From positions 744,001 through 808,000 of the forward strand of contig NC_019966.1 in the NCBI RefSeq assembly GCF_000328565.1: a DNA stretch of 64,000 nucleotides, read 5' to 3'. The position numbers were made by a program, and so were the translations under genes. The notes beneath the pieces were generated by a model. The model saw nothing but the letters and a program-made list of their open reading frames with translations, had not been told where the DNA came from and did not search any database. This document shows, in pieces, positions 26,921 through 35,553 of the stretch; the stretch's first letter is position 1, and every line of letters begins with the position of its first letter. The stretch is from Mycobacterium sp. JS623 (GTDB taxonomy: Bacteria > Actinomycetota > Actinomycetes > Mycobacteriales > Mycobacteriaceae).

Positions 26921-28626
26921 TCAAAGACGCGTCGATTGTCGACGGCACCGGCGCGTCCGCCCGACACGGCGATGTGGGGGTGCGCGACGGACTTATCGTC
27001 GCGGTCGGCGGCGTCGACGAGCAGGCATCGAAAACCGTTGACGCGGAAGGGCAGACGCTCGCACCTGGCTTCGTCGACCTGCACACGCACTACGACGCCC
27101 AGCTGTTCTGGGACCCGACGGCGAGCCCCTCGGTGCAGCACGGCGTGACGACGGTCTTCGGTGGCAACTGCGGCTTCACGCTGGCGCCGGCAGGCCCCGA
27201 GCAACAGGATTACCTGACGCGGATGCTGGCCCGCGTCGAAGGCATGCCGTTGGAGGCGCTGCGCGCCGGGCTGGATTGGCAGTGGTCGTCCTTCGGCGAC
27301 TGGCTGGCACGGCTCGACGGGCGCACCGCTGTCAATGCCGGTTTCCTGGTGGGCCACACGGCAATTCGCTTGGCAGCGATGGGCGACGACGCCGTCGGTG
27401 GCGAGGCGTCTGCGGCGCAGATCGAGAAGATGGCCATCCTGCTTGGCGCTGCGCTGGCCGACGGCGCGCTGGGTTTGTCGACGTCGCAGTCGCACACCCA
27501 CAACGACGGGTCCGGGCAGCCGGTGCCGTCGCGCAGCGCGTCGCGCGACGAGCTGGTGGCATTGGCGGCCGTCCTGCGTCAGCATTCGGGCACGCAGCTG
27601 GAGGCGATCATCCCCGGCTGCTTGTCCGGCTTCACCGACGACGACATCGCGCTGCTCACCGACATGTCGAAAGCCGCCGACCGCCCCCTGAACTGGAATG
27701 TGCTCGGCGTCTCGGCCGGCAATCCCGAAGGTCATGAAAAGCAGTTGCGCGCATCGAAAGTCGCCGCGCAGCGTGGCGGGCGAATCGTCGCGCTGACATT
27801 GCCGCACTCGACGAAGATCCGGCTGTCGTTCCTGTCTGGTTTCGTACTCGACGGGCTGCCCGGCTGGCGCGAGACGATGCACCTGCCAATCCCCGAACGG
27901 CTGAAGGCATTGGCCGACCCCGAGGTGCGCAGGAGGCTCAACGACGGTGCTCACTCCGAAGAGGCCGGAATCCTTCGCGGCCTTGCCAATTGGGAACGGC
28001 TGATCATCGTCGAGACCTTCGCACCCCAGAATGACGACGCAACAGGTCGCGCGGTCGGTGACGTCGCGGCGGCGCGGTGCGGGGAAGCATTCGACGTGCT
28101 GCTGGACATCGTGATCGCCGACGAGCTGCGCACGGGCCTGTCGCCGCGGCCGTTCGGCGACGACGAAGCGGACTGGAAGGCGCGCGCGCAGGTGTGGCGT
28201 AACCGGGATGCGGTGATCGGCGGCTCGGATGCCGGCGCGCATCTCGACATGATGTGCGGCGCGATCTATACGACGTCGCTGCTCGGCCACGGCGTACGGG
28301 AGCACCAGGTGGTGACGTTGGAGGAAGCCATAAGGCTGATCACCGACGTTCCTGCGCGGCTGTACGGGCTGAAGGCGCGCGGCCGCATTGCCGAAGGCTG
28401 GCATGCGGATTTGGTGATGTTCGACCCCGCGACCGTCGACCACGGACCGGAGCAGACCCGCTACGACTTGCCTGCTGGCGCACCGCGTTTGGTGGCCGAC
28501 GCGAAGGGGATCACGTCGGTGTGGGTGAGCGGCGTCGAGGTCTGCCACGACGGCGTCGCCACGGGCGCGGTGCCCGGCACGGTGCTGCGGTCAGGCCGCG
28601 ACACCGAGACGGTGACAGCGTCGTGA
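26905..28626 (+). CDS. N-acyl-D-amino-acid deacylase-like amidohydrolase
   Basis: ATG 26905 is placed by AAGGA at 8-nt spacing and overlaps the preceding gene by 16 nt. The 573-residue product begins MLDLLIKDASIVDGTGA and has FVDLHTHYDAQLFWDP (metal ligands), GNCGFTLAP, and GGSDAGAHLDMM (metal Asp), as in the D-aminoacylase branch of amidohydrolase-3. A substrate with an amide or cyclic amide is likely, but family members vary. The stop overlaps the P450 start (GTGA). Confidence 0.85.
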   Translation: MLDLLIKDASIVDGTGASARHGDVGVRDGLIVAVGGVDEQASKTVDAEGQTLAPGFVDLHTHYDAQLFWDPTASPSVQHGVTTVFGGNCGFTLAPAGPEQQDYLTRMLARVEGMPLEALRAGLDWQWSSFGDWLARLDGRTAVNAGFLVGHTAIRLAAMGDDAVGGEASAAQIEKMAILLGAALADGALGLSTSQSHTHNDGSGQPVPSRSASRDELVALAAVLRQHSGTQLEAIIPGCLSGFTDDDIALLTDMSKAADRPLNWNVLGVSAGNPEGHEKQLRASKVAAQRGGRIVALTLPHSTKIRLSFLSGFVLDGLPGWRETMHLPIPERLKALADPEVRRRLNDGAHSEEAGILRGLANWERLIIVETFAPQNDDATGRAVGDVAAARCGEAFDVLLDIVIADELRTGLSPRPFGDDEADWKARAQVWRNRDAVIGGSDAGAHLDMMCGAIYTTSLLGHGVREHQVVTLEEAIRLITDVPARLYGLKARGRIAEGWHADLVMFDPATVDHGPEQTRYDLPAGAPRLVADAKGITSVWVSGVEVCHDGVATGAVPGTVLRSGRDTETVTAS

Positions 28627-29843
28627 CCAACCGGGCTCCGCTGGACGAGTTTGATCCGGCCAAGCTGCAGGACGGGCTGCTGATGGCAGTCGAGGATGTG
28701 CACGAGAAGTTGCGCGTGGCAAGGGAAAAGCATCGCGTGATGGTCGGCAATCCGATTGTCGAGACGCCGGCGCAGAACCTCGACATGGCGGGCGTCACGG
28801 TACTCGGGTACGACGAGTGCCAGGCGGTACTCACGGATTCCGAAAGATTCTCGTCGTCGATCTACGAGAACATCATGGGCCCGGTGATGGGCAAGACGCT
28901 GCTGGAGCAGGAGGGTGATGAGCACCGGGCGAGCCGGGCGCTGGTGTCGCCGTTGTTCCGGGCGAAGCTGCTGGAGCGGTGGCGCACGGAACTGGTCGAG
29001 GTGGTGGTACATGAGCTGATCGACCAGTTCGCACCGCGGGGCTCGGCAGATCTGGTGCGGGAGTTCACGTTTGCGTTCCCGGTTCAGGTGATCGCACGAC
29101 TGATGGGGCTGCCGCGCGAGGATTATGTGCGGTTCCAGCAGTTGTCGATCGAGCTGTTGAGCGTGGTCTACAACTGGGACGTCGGGATGGCGGCGTCGGC
29201 GACGCTGAAGGAGTACTTCGGTGAAATTCTGGCCGAACGGCGAAAGGATCCGCAGGACGACTTGATCAGCACGCTGGCGGAGTCGGAGATCGACGGGGAG
29301 CGGCTGACCGACGAGGAGATCTTCGCCTTCCTGTTGTTGATCTTGCCGGCCGGGGTGGAGACGACGTACCGGGCGTCGGGCAATCTCTTAGTGGCGATGC
29401 TGACGGAGCCGCCGGTCCTGGAGGCCGTGCGACAAGACCGAAGCCTGCTGCGCGGTGCGATCGAGGAGGCGCTGCGGTGGGAGCCGCCGATCAGCACGGT
29501 GGTCCGGGTGGCGAAGAAGGACTGTGAGCTGGGCGGGATCAAGATCCCCAAGGGCACCAACGTCAGTGTCAGCGTCGCGGCAGCGAACAGAGACCCCGCG
29601 CATTACCCGGATCCGGACCGGTTCGACCCGACGCGAAAGATCTTCGCGCATTTGACGTTTGGCGCGGGCCCGCATGTCTGCCTTGGCATGCCGCTGGCGC
29701 GGATGGAGACGACGGTGGCGATCAATGCACTGCTCGACCGGCTGCCAGACCTGCATTTGGATCCGACCGCGCCGGCACCGGTGATCAAGGGCGTGGCATT
29801 CCGCTCGCCGGCGGCACTGCCGGTCGAATTCACGCCGGTATAG
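28623..29843 (+). CDS. Cytochrome P450
   Basis: GTG 28623 overlaps the upstream TGA (GTGA), giving a 406-residue soluble bacterial P450. Key sites: I-helix AGVETT (243-248), ExxR at Glu282-Arg285, and haem ligand Cys353 in FGAGPHVCLGMPLAR. A longer frame upstream of 28623 is an accident of the preceding gene. Coupled to two amidohydrolases, it probably oxidises the same substrate or its breakdown product. No ferredoxin gene is adjacent, so electrons must come from elsewhere. CYP family number not assignable by eye. Confidence 0.92.
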   Translation: MTNRAPLDEFDPAKLQDGLLMAVEDVHEKLRVAREKHRVMVGNPIVETPAQNLDMAGVTVLGYDECQAVLTDSERFSSSIYENIMGPVMGKTLLEQEGDEHRASRALVSPLFRAKLLERWRTELVEVVVHELIDQFAPRGSADLVREFTFAFPVQVIARLMGLPREDYVRFQQLSIELLSVVYNWDVGMAASATLKEYFGEILAERRKDPQDDLISTLAESEIDGERLTDEEIFAFLLLILPAGVETTYRASGNLLVAMLTEPPVLEAVRQDRSLLRGAIEEALRWEPPISTVVRVAKKDCELGGIKIPKGTNVSVSVAAANRDPAHYPDPDRFDPTRKIFAHLTFGAGPHVCLGMPLARMETTVAINALLDRLPDLHLDPTAPAPVIKGVAFRSPAALPVEFTPV

Positions 29844-30069
29844 TCTCGAGCATCAGGCGGGCGCCACTCGTGCAATGCCCCGTCCTCTCATCTGATCACG
29901 TCATTCGCTCTGATCGCGTCCCATTAGGCCGACACGCTTCGCCGTGCATGATCGCTGAGGTCGCCCGGCATGCCGGCCACGCCGACATCCTCGTCGAGCC
30001 GATTCGGGCATCGACGACGTCATACGATGGTCACTGATCTCCAAACTTCTGTGACGAGCGGCCAGCCTT

Positions 30070-31611
30070 ATGTTCGGTAAGCAGTACGGGCGGCGTTGCC
30101 TGACCATCGTCGCTGTCTTGCTCGCGCTGACCGCGGGTTGCTCACGCGGCGACGCAGCGAACACACCCATAGGCGACGGCGCGCAGGCAACGCAGACGGC
30201 GCCCCCGGCGCAGATTCCGCCCCCGGCGCAGATTCCGCCCCCTGCGCCGCCTCCGGTCCCGTCGCCTGCCTTGCCGCCTGACGCGGGCCCGACACCAGAC
30301 TTCGTAACGGTCTCCAGGCTGATCGACGATGCGATTGCGGCGCATAAGCTGCCCGGTGCTGTGGTTCTGATCGGCCATGGCGGCAGGGTCGTCTTCGAGC
30401 AGGCGTATGGAGAGCGCAAACTGGCAGGCGAGCCGGGGCTCGACGGGTCGCCCGCGCCTGCAGAGCCGATGACCGAGGACACGATCTTCGACATGGCGTC
30501 GTTGACCAAACCACTCGCCACCGCGACCGCCGTCATGCAGCTCTACGAACAGGGCAAGGTTCGGTTCGATGACCCTGTGCAGCAGTATCTTCCCGACTTC
30601 AATCCGGCGAACAACCCACAGCGCGCGAAGGTCACCGTTCGCATGCTGCTGACGCACACCTCCGGTGAAACGGGCGACGTCGACCTCAAAGATCCGTGGG
30701 GACTCGACGGAGTCAACAAAGCAGAAGGCATTCATCGCGCACTCACCACGCCGCTGGAATCGGCTCCCGGTGAGAGTTTTCGCTACTCCGACATCAACTT
30801 CATACTGCTGGGCGCCTTGGTCGAAAACGTCACTGGCGAAGCCGAAGACGACTACGTCCAGCAGAACGTGTTCGCGCCGCTGGGTATGACCGACACCCGG
30901 TACCTTCCCGCTTCCGAAGTATGTGGTTCACACACCATGCGAGGAGCCGTATGCCCCGCATCCGCTTGGAATACCAGCCTGTTGTCGCGCATCGCGCCGA
31001 CAGCACGGGACGAAGAGGGCAGAGCCGATGCCGGCAAAAATCCCGATCTTGATTACCTGCTGCGCGGTACCGTGCACGACACGACGGCGCGGCGAATGGG
31101 TGGAGTCGCCGGGCATGCCGGTCTGTTCTCGACGGCGCACGACGTCAGCATCTACGCGCAGGCCCTGCTTGACCGGCTTGCCGGCAGACCGAGCGAATTC
31201 CCGTTACAGCAAGCAACTTTGGAACTGATGACGACTCCGCAGCAGCCAGGACACACGGCACAACAACTCGACGCCGCGAACCAGGCCACGCGCGAAGCCG
31301 TCGCAACGAAGTCGAACATGACGAATCCGCTACTGGCGCCGCGCTATCCGGCGATCAGGGGCCAAAACCTGCGCGGGTTTGGCTGGGATATCGATTCGCC
31401 CAATTCCGCGCCCCGAGGCATCGTCTTTCCGATCGGCAGCTTCGGCCACACCGGCTTTACCGGAACCACGGTGTGGATGGATCCAGGCTCGGATACCTAC
31501 GTAGTTCTGTTATCGAATTCAATCCATGTGCGCGGCAGTCCACCCATTCAGGAGCTGCGGGGCGAAGTGGCGACAGCGACGGCCAAGGCGCTGCGGCTCT
31601 ACGGCACGTGA
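30070..31611 (+). CDS. Beta-lactamase-fold serine hydrolase lipoprotein
   Basis: The 513-residue precursor has a lipobox (LTAGC, Cys24), so it is probably lipid-anchored outside the membrane. A Pro-rich linker with repeated PPAQIPP units follows. The catalytic domain has Ser144-x-x-Lys147 (ASLTK), the YSD tyrosine motif (RYSDINF) and a C-terminal HTG box (GHTGFTG) replacing KTG. This is the class C beta-lactamase/esterase/D-peptidase group (like LpqF or EstB families). Substrate not determinable. The preceding gap (29844-30069) shows nothing recognisable. Confidence 0.85.
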   Translation: MFGKQYGRRCLTIVAVLLALTAGCSRGDAANTPIGDGAQATQTAPPAQIPPPAQIPPPAPPPVPSPALPPDAGPTPDFVTVSRLIDDAIAAHKLPGAVVLIGHGGRVVFEQAYGERKLAGEPGLDGSPAPAEPMTEDTIFDMASLTKPLATATAVMQLYEQGKVRFDDPVQQYLPDFNPANNPQRAKVTVRMLLTHTSGETGDVDLKDPWGLDGVNKAEGIHRALTTPLESAPGESFRYSDINFILLGALVENVTGEAEDDYVQQNVFAPLGMTDTRYLPASEVCGSHTMRGAVCPASAWNTSLLSRIAPTARDEEGRADAGKNPDLDYLLRGTVHDTTARRMGGVAGHAGLFSTAHDVSIYAQALLDRLAGRPSEFPLQQATLELMTTPQQPGHTAQQLDAANQATREAVATKSNMTNPLLAPRYPAIRGQNLRGFGWDIDSPNSAPRGIVFPIGSFGHTGFTGTTVWMDPGSDTYVVLLSNSIHVRGSPPIQELRGEVATATAKALRLYGT

Positions 31612-31717
31612 CGTTCCGGCAAAGCCGCGACCCTTCCGTAGGCGGTGCTGCCCTCGGCGGGGTGAGTGGTGCTCCAGACGTATCGGGTGTTCCCTACCGC
31701 TTGTTTGCTGGCGGCGA

Positions 31718-32434
31718 TCAGCGCTCGAAGTGCTGGTAGTCGATGGGAGCCCTCCAGTCGCCGCCCCAGCGCCAACCGCGATCGGTGAATGTGCGCACGG
31801 CCGCATCGCCCGCGTGCAGGATCCCTGGGTCGGTGCGGCTGCGGTCGACGTACGGCGCGGCGGTCTTGGGTTGGACAACACCCCGATCGATCTCGGGGTT
31901 GAGCAAAGGGTTGACGTCGATCGCTCGACCGAAGGCGTGAAGTGACCAGTGGCCGGTGCCGGGGATGTCTCGGCAGTTGAACGCCGACGTGTTGTTGTCC
32001 TCCATCGACAGCTCGTCGTCGGCACCCGGGTAGACGTCGACGGTGCGGATCTTCTCGATCGGATAACGCAACTGGAGCAGTTGCCTGAAGATATCGACGA
32101 CTTCGGTTGCGACGTCTTGGTTCACGATCAGCGCGCCACGGTGGACTTGTCCGTCGAAGCCGATGTAGTCGACGTCGACCCGGCGCAGCTGCTCCGGACC
32201 GACGGGACAGTTGGAGTGCCAGCTCGGACCGAGGTCGGCGGCGGTGACCGGCTGAATAGTTGGGATGGGTGTTGCAGACGATGACGTCTCGCCTTTAGTC
32301 GGCGACGTCTCGTGGCTAGACGGCGCCGCAGGAGGAGGTGGCGGGGAGCTGCATTGCACAAGGACGGCGCAAGCTACCAGCGGGGCGATCCGCCATGCTG
32401 CGGCCGGTAAGAGGCGTCGGCCGGTTGTCTTCAT
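31718..32434 (-). CDS. M15-like D-Ala-D-Ala carboxypeptidase-type lipoprotein
   Basis: The 238-residue precursor starts with a signal sequence and lipobox (VLVQC, near residue 28). After a Ser/Pro-rich linker comes a VanY/M15-like domain: GTGHWSLHAFGRAIDVNP provides His and Asp metal ligands, and WGGDWRAPIDYQHFE the final His. It should act on peptidoglycan or a peptide outside the membrane. Convergent with the serine hydrolase gene. Confidence 0.75.
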   Translation of the reverse strand: MKTTGRRLLPAAAWRIAPLVACAVLVQCSSPPPPPAAPSSHETSPTKGETSSSATPIPTIQPVTAADLGPSWHSNCPVGPEQLRRVDVDYIGFDGQVHRGALIVNQDVATEVVDIFRQLLQLRYPIEKIRTVDVYPGADDELSMEDNNTSAFNCRDIPGTGHWSLHAFGRAIDVNPLLNPEIDRGVVQPKTAAPYVDRSRTDPGILHAGDAAVRTFTDRGWRWGGDWRAPIDYQHFER

Positions 32435-32597
32435 CTGAACACTGCTGCTCGAAGTGGCTTCGGAGATGGCCCACGTTACCGGGTAGAACGCCGGTCCTGA
32501 CTAGATATGCAAATTGCCCAGCTCGCGGCGACAGTGTTGCTCAATGCTGGCCGCGGTATAGAGCTGAAATGCGTTCAGCACAACGATATTGGCGTGT

Positions 32598-33101
32598 TTA
32601 CACCTGTGTAGCGCCGGCCGCCGCGGCCTCGGCCTGGCTGCGAGCGGGAGAGTGTTGGGCACGTGCGGTCTGCACTATGGCGCCCGCGGTGTGGAAGGCC
32701 GCGGTGTGCTGGTGCGCATACATGACCGGCAGATCAGCGGCTTGCCGCAGCACCATCACCGCCAGAGCCATACTCGTCCCGCACGGCACGACGAGTAGCT
32801 GGGCCTTCGCACGCCTGCCGGTGATGGTCATGATGCGCAGGTGACGACTGTCCCCGCCGTGCGCTCCACCGCGCCGGTTGAGCAAGTCGAGGTTGGGGAT
32901 TCCTTGCAATGACGACCAGTTGAGGGCGATATCGATGACTTTGCCCAGTGGTTTGCGTACAGCGTCGGCCAGGTCGGAGAGTTCGCGGGCGATCGAGACC
33001 GTGTGAGGCCACCACGCCCCGTCCAGTCCGCTGCCAAGTGTGGACGTCAGCGTAAACCGAACCGGACTCCGAAGATTCCGACCATCGACGCCGCCAGTCA
33101 C
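32598..33101 (-). CDS. DUF5994 family protein, paralogue 2 (type A)
   Basis: GTG 33101, behind AAGGTG, gives 167 residues whose start (VTGGVDGRNLRSPVRF) parallels that of the copy at 18168. ATG 33170 would add 23 residues with no match. It has GLDGAWWPHTVSIARELSDL, then KPLGKVIDIALNWSSLQGIP and QLLVVPCGTSMALAVMVLR. The tail is Ala/Gln-rich. It is divergent from a cold-shock gene; paralogue 1 is also beside a csp gene. Function unknown. Confidence 0.78.
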   Translation of the reverse strand: MTGGVDGRNLRSPVRFTLTSTLGSGLDGAWWPHTVSIARELSDLADAVRKPLGKVIDIALNWSSLQGIPNLDLLNRRGGAHGGDSRHLRIMTITGRRAKAQLLVVPCGTSMALAVMVLRQAADLPVMYAHQHTAAFHTAGAIVQTARAQHSPARSQAEAAAAGATQV

Positions 33102-33392
33102 GCCGAGACACCTTGATACGCAGGAATTTTGATGTACGAGCCCATGTGATCCAAGGACGGCTTCCTTCATTTCGAGGCCGACTGCGGGCGCCGGCTTACG
33201 AATCGGATCGCACGTTGATCGGGTTCGGCCGGGTGTCGGTCGAGGACCTCCGTTGACTACGAAACGGTTCGACTCAGGCTACACCCGGGGTTTGCGGCCG
33301 CACACTTGCCATCCGGTCAATGCCGCCGAGAGTGCGGGAAGCGTTCTAGCACAACCGAAGACGTTTTTTGACCTAATCATGGTAAGCTGATG
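33102..33392. other. Intergenic region between DUF5994 and csp
   Basis: No gene is supported here. It must hold the divergent promoters of the DUF5994 gene and the second csp gene. A T-rich stretch with TTTTTTGACC near 33364 and TAAGCT near 33383 may be part of the csp promoter, but the spacing is not ideal. Confidence 0.4.
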
Positions 33393-33438
33393 GCGAATGC
33401 CTGTCGGCATTCGTTCAGAATGAGAGAAGTTGAAGAGT
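33393..33438 (+). promoter_or_regulatory. csp leader: hairpin plus conserved block, copy 2
   Basis: CGAATGCC-TGTC-GGCATTCG is a perfect 8-bp hairpin at 33394-33413. It is followed 4 nt later by GAATGAGAGAAGT and the csp start codon. Same order and same 13-nt block as the other csp leader, with a different stem sequence. Confidence 0.6.
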
Positions 33439-33642
33439 ATGGCACAGGGAACTGTGAAATGGTTTAACGGCGATAAGGGCTTCGGCTTCATCGCACCCGA
33501 CGGCGGCGCAGAAGATGTGTTCGTTCACTACTCGGAGATCCAGGGCAGCGGATTCAAGTCGCTCGAGGAGAACCAGCGAGTTGAGTTCAACATCACGCAG
33601 GGCGCCAAGGGCCCGCAGGCAGTCGGAGTAACTGCCGTCTAA
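33439..33642 (+). CDS. Cold-shock domain protein, copy 2
   Basis: ATG 33439 gives 67 residues ([18 protein letters not shown], with KGFGFI and VFVHY RNA-binding motifs). It is nearly the same as copy 1 at 18754 but more acidic in the middle (DGGAEDVFV). An upstream in-frame TTG at 33430 would add three residues; ATG with the GAGAGAAG block upstream is preferred because it matches copy 1. A strong hairpin terminator follows. Confidence 0.95.
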   Translation: MAQGTVKWFNGDKGFGFIAPDGGAEDVFVHYSEIQGSGFKSLEENQRVEFNITQGAKGPQAVGVTAV

Positions 33643-33653
33643 CGACCTCTAAC

Positions 33654-33690
33654 CATTGTGGGCTGGTGGATTTTCCGCCGGCCCACAATG
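33654..33690 (+). terminator. Strong hairpin terminator after csp
   Basis: CATTGTGGGCTGGTGG pairs with CCGCCGGCCCACAATG over 16 positions (two G-U pairs), with loop ATTTT. It starts 11 bp after the csp stop. No long T-run follows. Confidence 0.8.
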
Positions 33691-33755
33691 CGTTTAGGGA
33701 CTTCTCGCGCCGTGCCTGCTGGGTGGGCGTACGCTGGGACTATCGGGACCATCCA

Positions 33756-33775
33756 GGCCCCCACATTTAGGGGTC
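33756..33775 (+). promoter_or_regulatory. RBS-covering hairpin of the small basic protein gene, copy 1
   Basis: GGCCCC-CACATTTA-GGGGTC: a 6-bp stem with an 8-nt loop. The 3' arm contains the ribosome-binding site (AGGGG, 33769-33773), 5 nt before the ATG. The same stem, with loop ATGATCAA, precedes the second copy of the gene at 36862. Confidence 0.65.
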
Positions 33776-33778
33776 AAT

Positions 33779-33913
33779 ATGGCTGACAAATCTCCCCGAC
33801 AAGCGATGAGTAAAAAATCCGGTAAATCGCTGAAAGAAAAGCGAGCGGACAAGCGCGCCAAGGGCGAGCATTCATCGTCTACAACAGACGTACTGCACAT
33901 TCAGAAGCATTGA
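33779..33913 (+). CDS. 44-residue Lys-rich protein, copy 1
   Basis: ATG 33779 opens MADKSPRQAMSKKSGKSLKE, then KRADKRAKGEHSSSTTDVLH and IQKH. A 45-residue protein at 36862 matches it closely (DKSPR at 3-7, KKSGKSLKEKRA at 12-23, STT and a basic end). About a third of the residues are Lys or Arg, so nucleic acid or ribosome binding is plausible. The conserved coding frame and leader in two places show that it is a real gene. Function unknown. Confidence 0.75.
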   Translation: MADKSPRQAMSKKSGKSLKEKRADKRAKGEHSSSTTDVLHIQKH

Positions 33914-33993
33914 GACACAACGGCTCTCATTGAGTAGGGCCGGCATCGGCGCCCGTCGAGGCGCGGTGCGCAGAGTCGGTGGCATGTCGCGCG

Positions 33994-34065
33994 TGACCGT
34001 TTGAGATTGCGCCGTCGCCGATTCGAGTGAATTGACCGATTCGCGGTCAAGACGGGAGCGTCGTC
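33994..34065 (+). promoter_or_regulatory. Conserved leader of DUF5994 type B, copy 1
   Basis: About 72 bp resemble the region before the DUF5994 gene at 40016, from TGACCGTT to the GGAGCGTCG ribosome-binding region. Within it, TTGACCG-ATTCG-CGGTCAA (34032-34050) forms a hairpin just before the RBS. In the other copy the matching stem is TGGCCG/CGGTCA, where an A-U pair becomes G-U. Confidence 0.55.
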
Positions 34066-34587
34066 ATGACGCGACACGACAATGGCACCGATCCCGGCGC
34101 GCGACCCAACGGACCAGAGCACACCCCGCGGCTGCGATTGAAGCCCAAGGCGCCGGTATCCGGGCATGTCGACGGGGCGTGGTGGCCACGAACTGATGAC
34201 CTCACCGCTGAACTGCCGGATCTGCTGGCGGTGCTGTCGGTACGACTGGGGGTTATCGATCGGGTTCTGTACAACCTGGCCGAATGGGCGCGGATGCCCA
34301 AGCGACTGACGACCGGGGGCAGAGCGGTCCGATTGGACGGCTACCGGTTGCAACCAGCCAATACCCTGCAGGTGCTGGGGCTTGCCCGCGAGAAGATCCT
34401 GTTGCTGGTGGTGCCTCCGCACACGGATCCCGATATCGCGCACGAGGCGATGATGACCGCGGCAGCGCCGAACGACGTGACCACCGTGGGCGACTTGCTC
34501 GCCATTGGTGCGCTTAACGGAGGCGAAGGTTCTGACGACTATCACCGCCCGACATTTCGTCGGCGGATACGGCGGTTTCGACCGTGA
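34066..34587 (+). CDS. DUF5994 family protein, paralogue 3 (type B)
   Basis: The 173-residue protein reads HTPRLRLKPKAPVSGHVDGA at about 20-39, then WWPRTDDLTAELPDLLAVLS, VRLGVIDRVLYNLAEWARMP, KILLLVVPPHTDPDIAHEAM and a basic end (FRRRIRRFRP). It is about 70 percent identical by eye to the copy at 40016 and more distant from the type A copies. The last codons overlap the GTG of the next small gene (GTGA). It heads a stress-type cluster with a 47-residue DLFSHPY gene and a ribosome-hibernation-like gene. Function unknown. Confidence 0.8.
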   Translation: MTRHDNGTDPGARPNGPEHTPRLRLKPKAPVSGHVDGAWWPRTDDLTAELPDLLAVLSVRLGVIDRVLYNLAEWARMPKRLTTGGRAVRLDGYRLQPANTLQVLGLAREKILLLVVPPHTDPDIAHEAMMTAAAPNDVTTVGDLLAIGALNGGEGSDDYHRPTFRRRIRRFRP

Positions 34588-34778
34588 CAGTCAAAGTGAC
34601 ACTGCCCGACGGCGGAACCGACCGATACATGCGGTTCGGTGACGCATACGTCAAGCGTCCTAACGGCACGCTCGACGTCATCCGCACCGGTGCTAAGCAT
34701 CCCTACAGTTATGCGTCCGGAGATTGGACCGACGTCGAAGGCGACCAGAAGAGGTCCACGAAACGCTTATGGGGATGA
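34584..34778 (+). CDS. 64-residue hypothetical protein coupled to DUF5994
   Basis: GTG 34584 overlaps the DUF5994 TGA (GTGA). The product begins VTVKVTLPDGGTDRYMRFGD and continues AYVKRPNGTLDVIRTGAKHP, a small beta-rich pattern, then a basic end. I do not recognise a family. Coupling and strand suggest it is part of the DUF5994 operon. Confidence 0.6.
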   Translation: MTVKVTLPDGGTDRYMRFGDAYVKRPNGTLDVIRTGAKHPYSYASGDWTDVEGDQKRSTKRLWG

Positions 34779-34828
34779 TCAACGCTGTTGAGAAACCTTT
34801 GGACACCACCAATTTGAGGACCAACCAG

Positions 34829-34972
34829 ATGAAATCCAATGATCTGTTTTCGCATCCCTATGTGTCCGAGGCTGCGACCAAGGCTGAGCACGATTCGGCA
34901 CCGGTTCAGGCTCCCGTTTTCTCCGACAGTGACGCCGAAAAGAAGCGAACCGCTGTCAGGTCGGGGTCGTAG
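34829..34972 (+). CDS. 47-residue DLFSHPY protein, copy 2
   Basis: ATG 34829 follows GAGGA at 8-nt spacing. The product (MKSNDLFSHPY...APVQAPVFSD...) is exactly 47 residues, as is copy 1 at 18028, and aligns without gaps; DLFSHPY and PVQAPVFSD are identical. The variable linker and tail are charged. In-frame ATGs at 34769 and 34775 exist but lack a match in copy 1. It lies 50 bp after the 64-residue gene and 77 bp before the hibernation-like gene. Confidence 0.7.
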   Translation: MKSNDLFSHPYVSEAATKAEHDSAPVQAPVFSDSDAEKKRTAVRSGS

Positions 34973-35049
34973 ATGAGTTGACGGAAGGCGCGTCCGATAA
35001 CGCGTACTAGCCAATCTATGCGTCCCTATCAGGGCGCTCGGAATGAGGC

Positions 35050-35529
35050 ATGATGAGCAGGTCTGACGACAGAGAGCGAATCACCTTTCGCGAGAACGTG
35101 ATCCACGTCGGTGCTGGGTTCGCGGCAAAGGAACGTCCGCACGTGGTGGAGGCGTTGTCTACGCTCGCGCCCCATCTGGGAAGGTGGGATTCGCGCAATG
35201 TGGACGTCGAAGTCACCCTGCAGGACCGCGGAGGCAAGGAGCAACGCGTCACACTGCGTACCACGCTGCCGGGCCTTCCACAGCTGATAGCTGTTGCCGA
35301 GAGCCCCGACATCACACGTGCCCTCAATGGGGCCAAGCGCGAGCTGATTCGTCAACTCGAGCACCAGAAGTCGGCGCGCGAACCGATGAACAATCGCCGG
35401 CTCAGGCGTGCGACGATTCGGCGTGCCACGGCGTTCGCCCAAGCGCGCTCGAGCTTGCGCCGGAGGGGCCGGCGGCGGGAAATAGTTACAGCACAGTCCA
35501 CTTGGGATTCCGAGGGCGGCGCACAGTAG
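35050..35529 (+). CDS. HPF/RaiA-like ribosome-associated protein
   Basis: The 159-residue protein has an N-terminal domain with the S30AE-type pattern: ITFRENVIHVGAGF, then NVDVEVTLQDRGGKEQRVTL, then ALNGAKRELIRQLEHQKSAR with the conserved AI----LI-QL helix. The C-terminus is very basic (NNRRLRRATIRRATAF). Such proteins bind the 30S subunit and hibernate ribosomes in stress or stationary phase. It lacks the long HPF dimerisation domain. Start could be either of two adjacent ATGs (35050 or 35053). Confidence 0.7.
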   Translation: MMSRSDDRERITFRENVIHVGAGFAAKERPHVVEALSTLAPHLGRWDSRNVDVEVTLQDRGGKEQRVTLRTTLPGLPQLIAVAESPDITRALNGAKRELIRQLEHQKSAREPMNNRRLRRATIRRATAFAQARSSLRRRGRRREIVTAQSTWDSEGGAQ

Positions 35530-35553
35530 AGGGCGTGAGTCGTTGCCACGACG

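Noticed and set aside
32506..32610. A 34-codon plus-strand frame starting MQIAQLAATVLLNAGRGIEL
   Set aside because: No ribosome-binding site, no second copy, overlaps the end of the DUF5994 gene.
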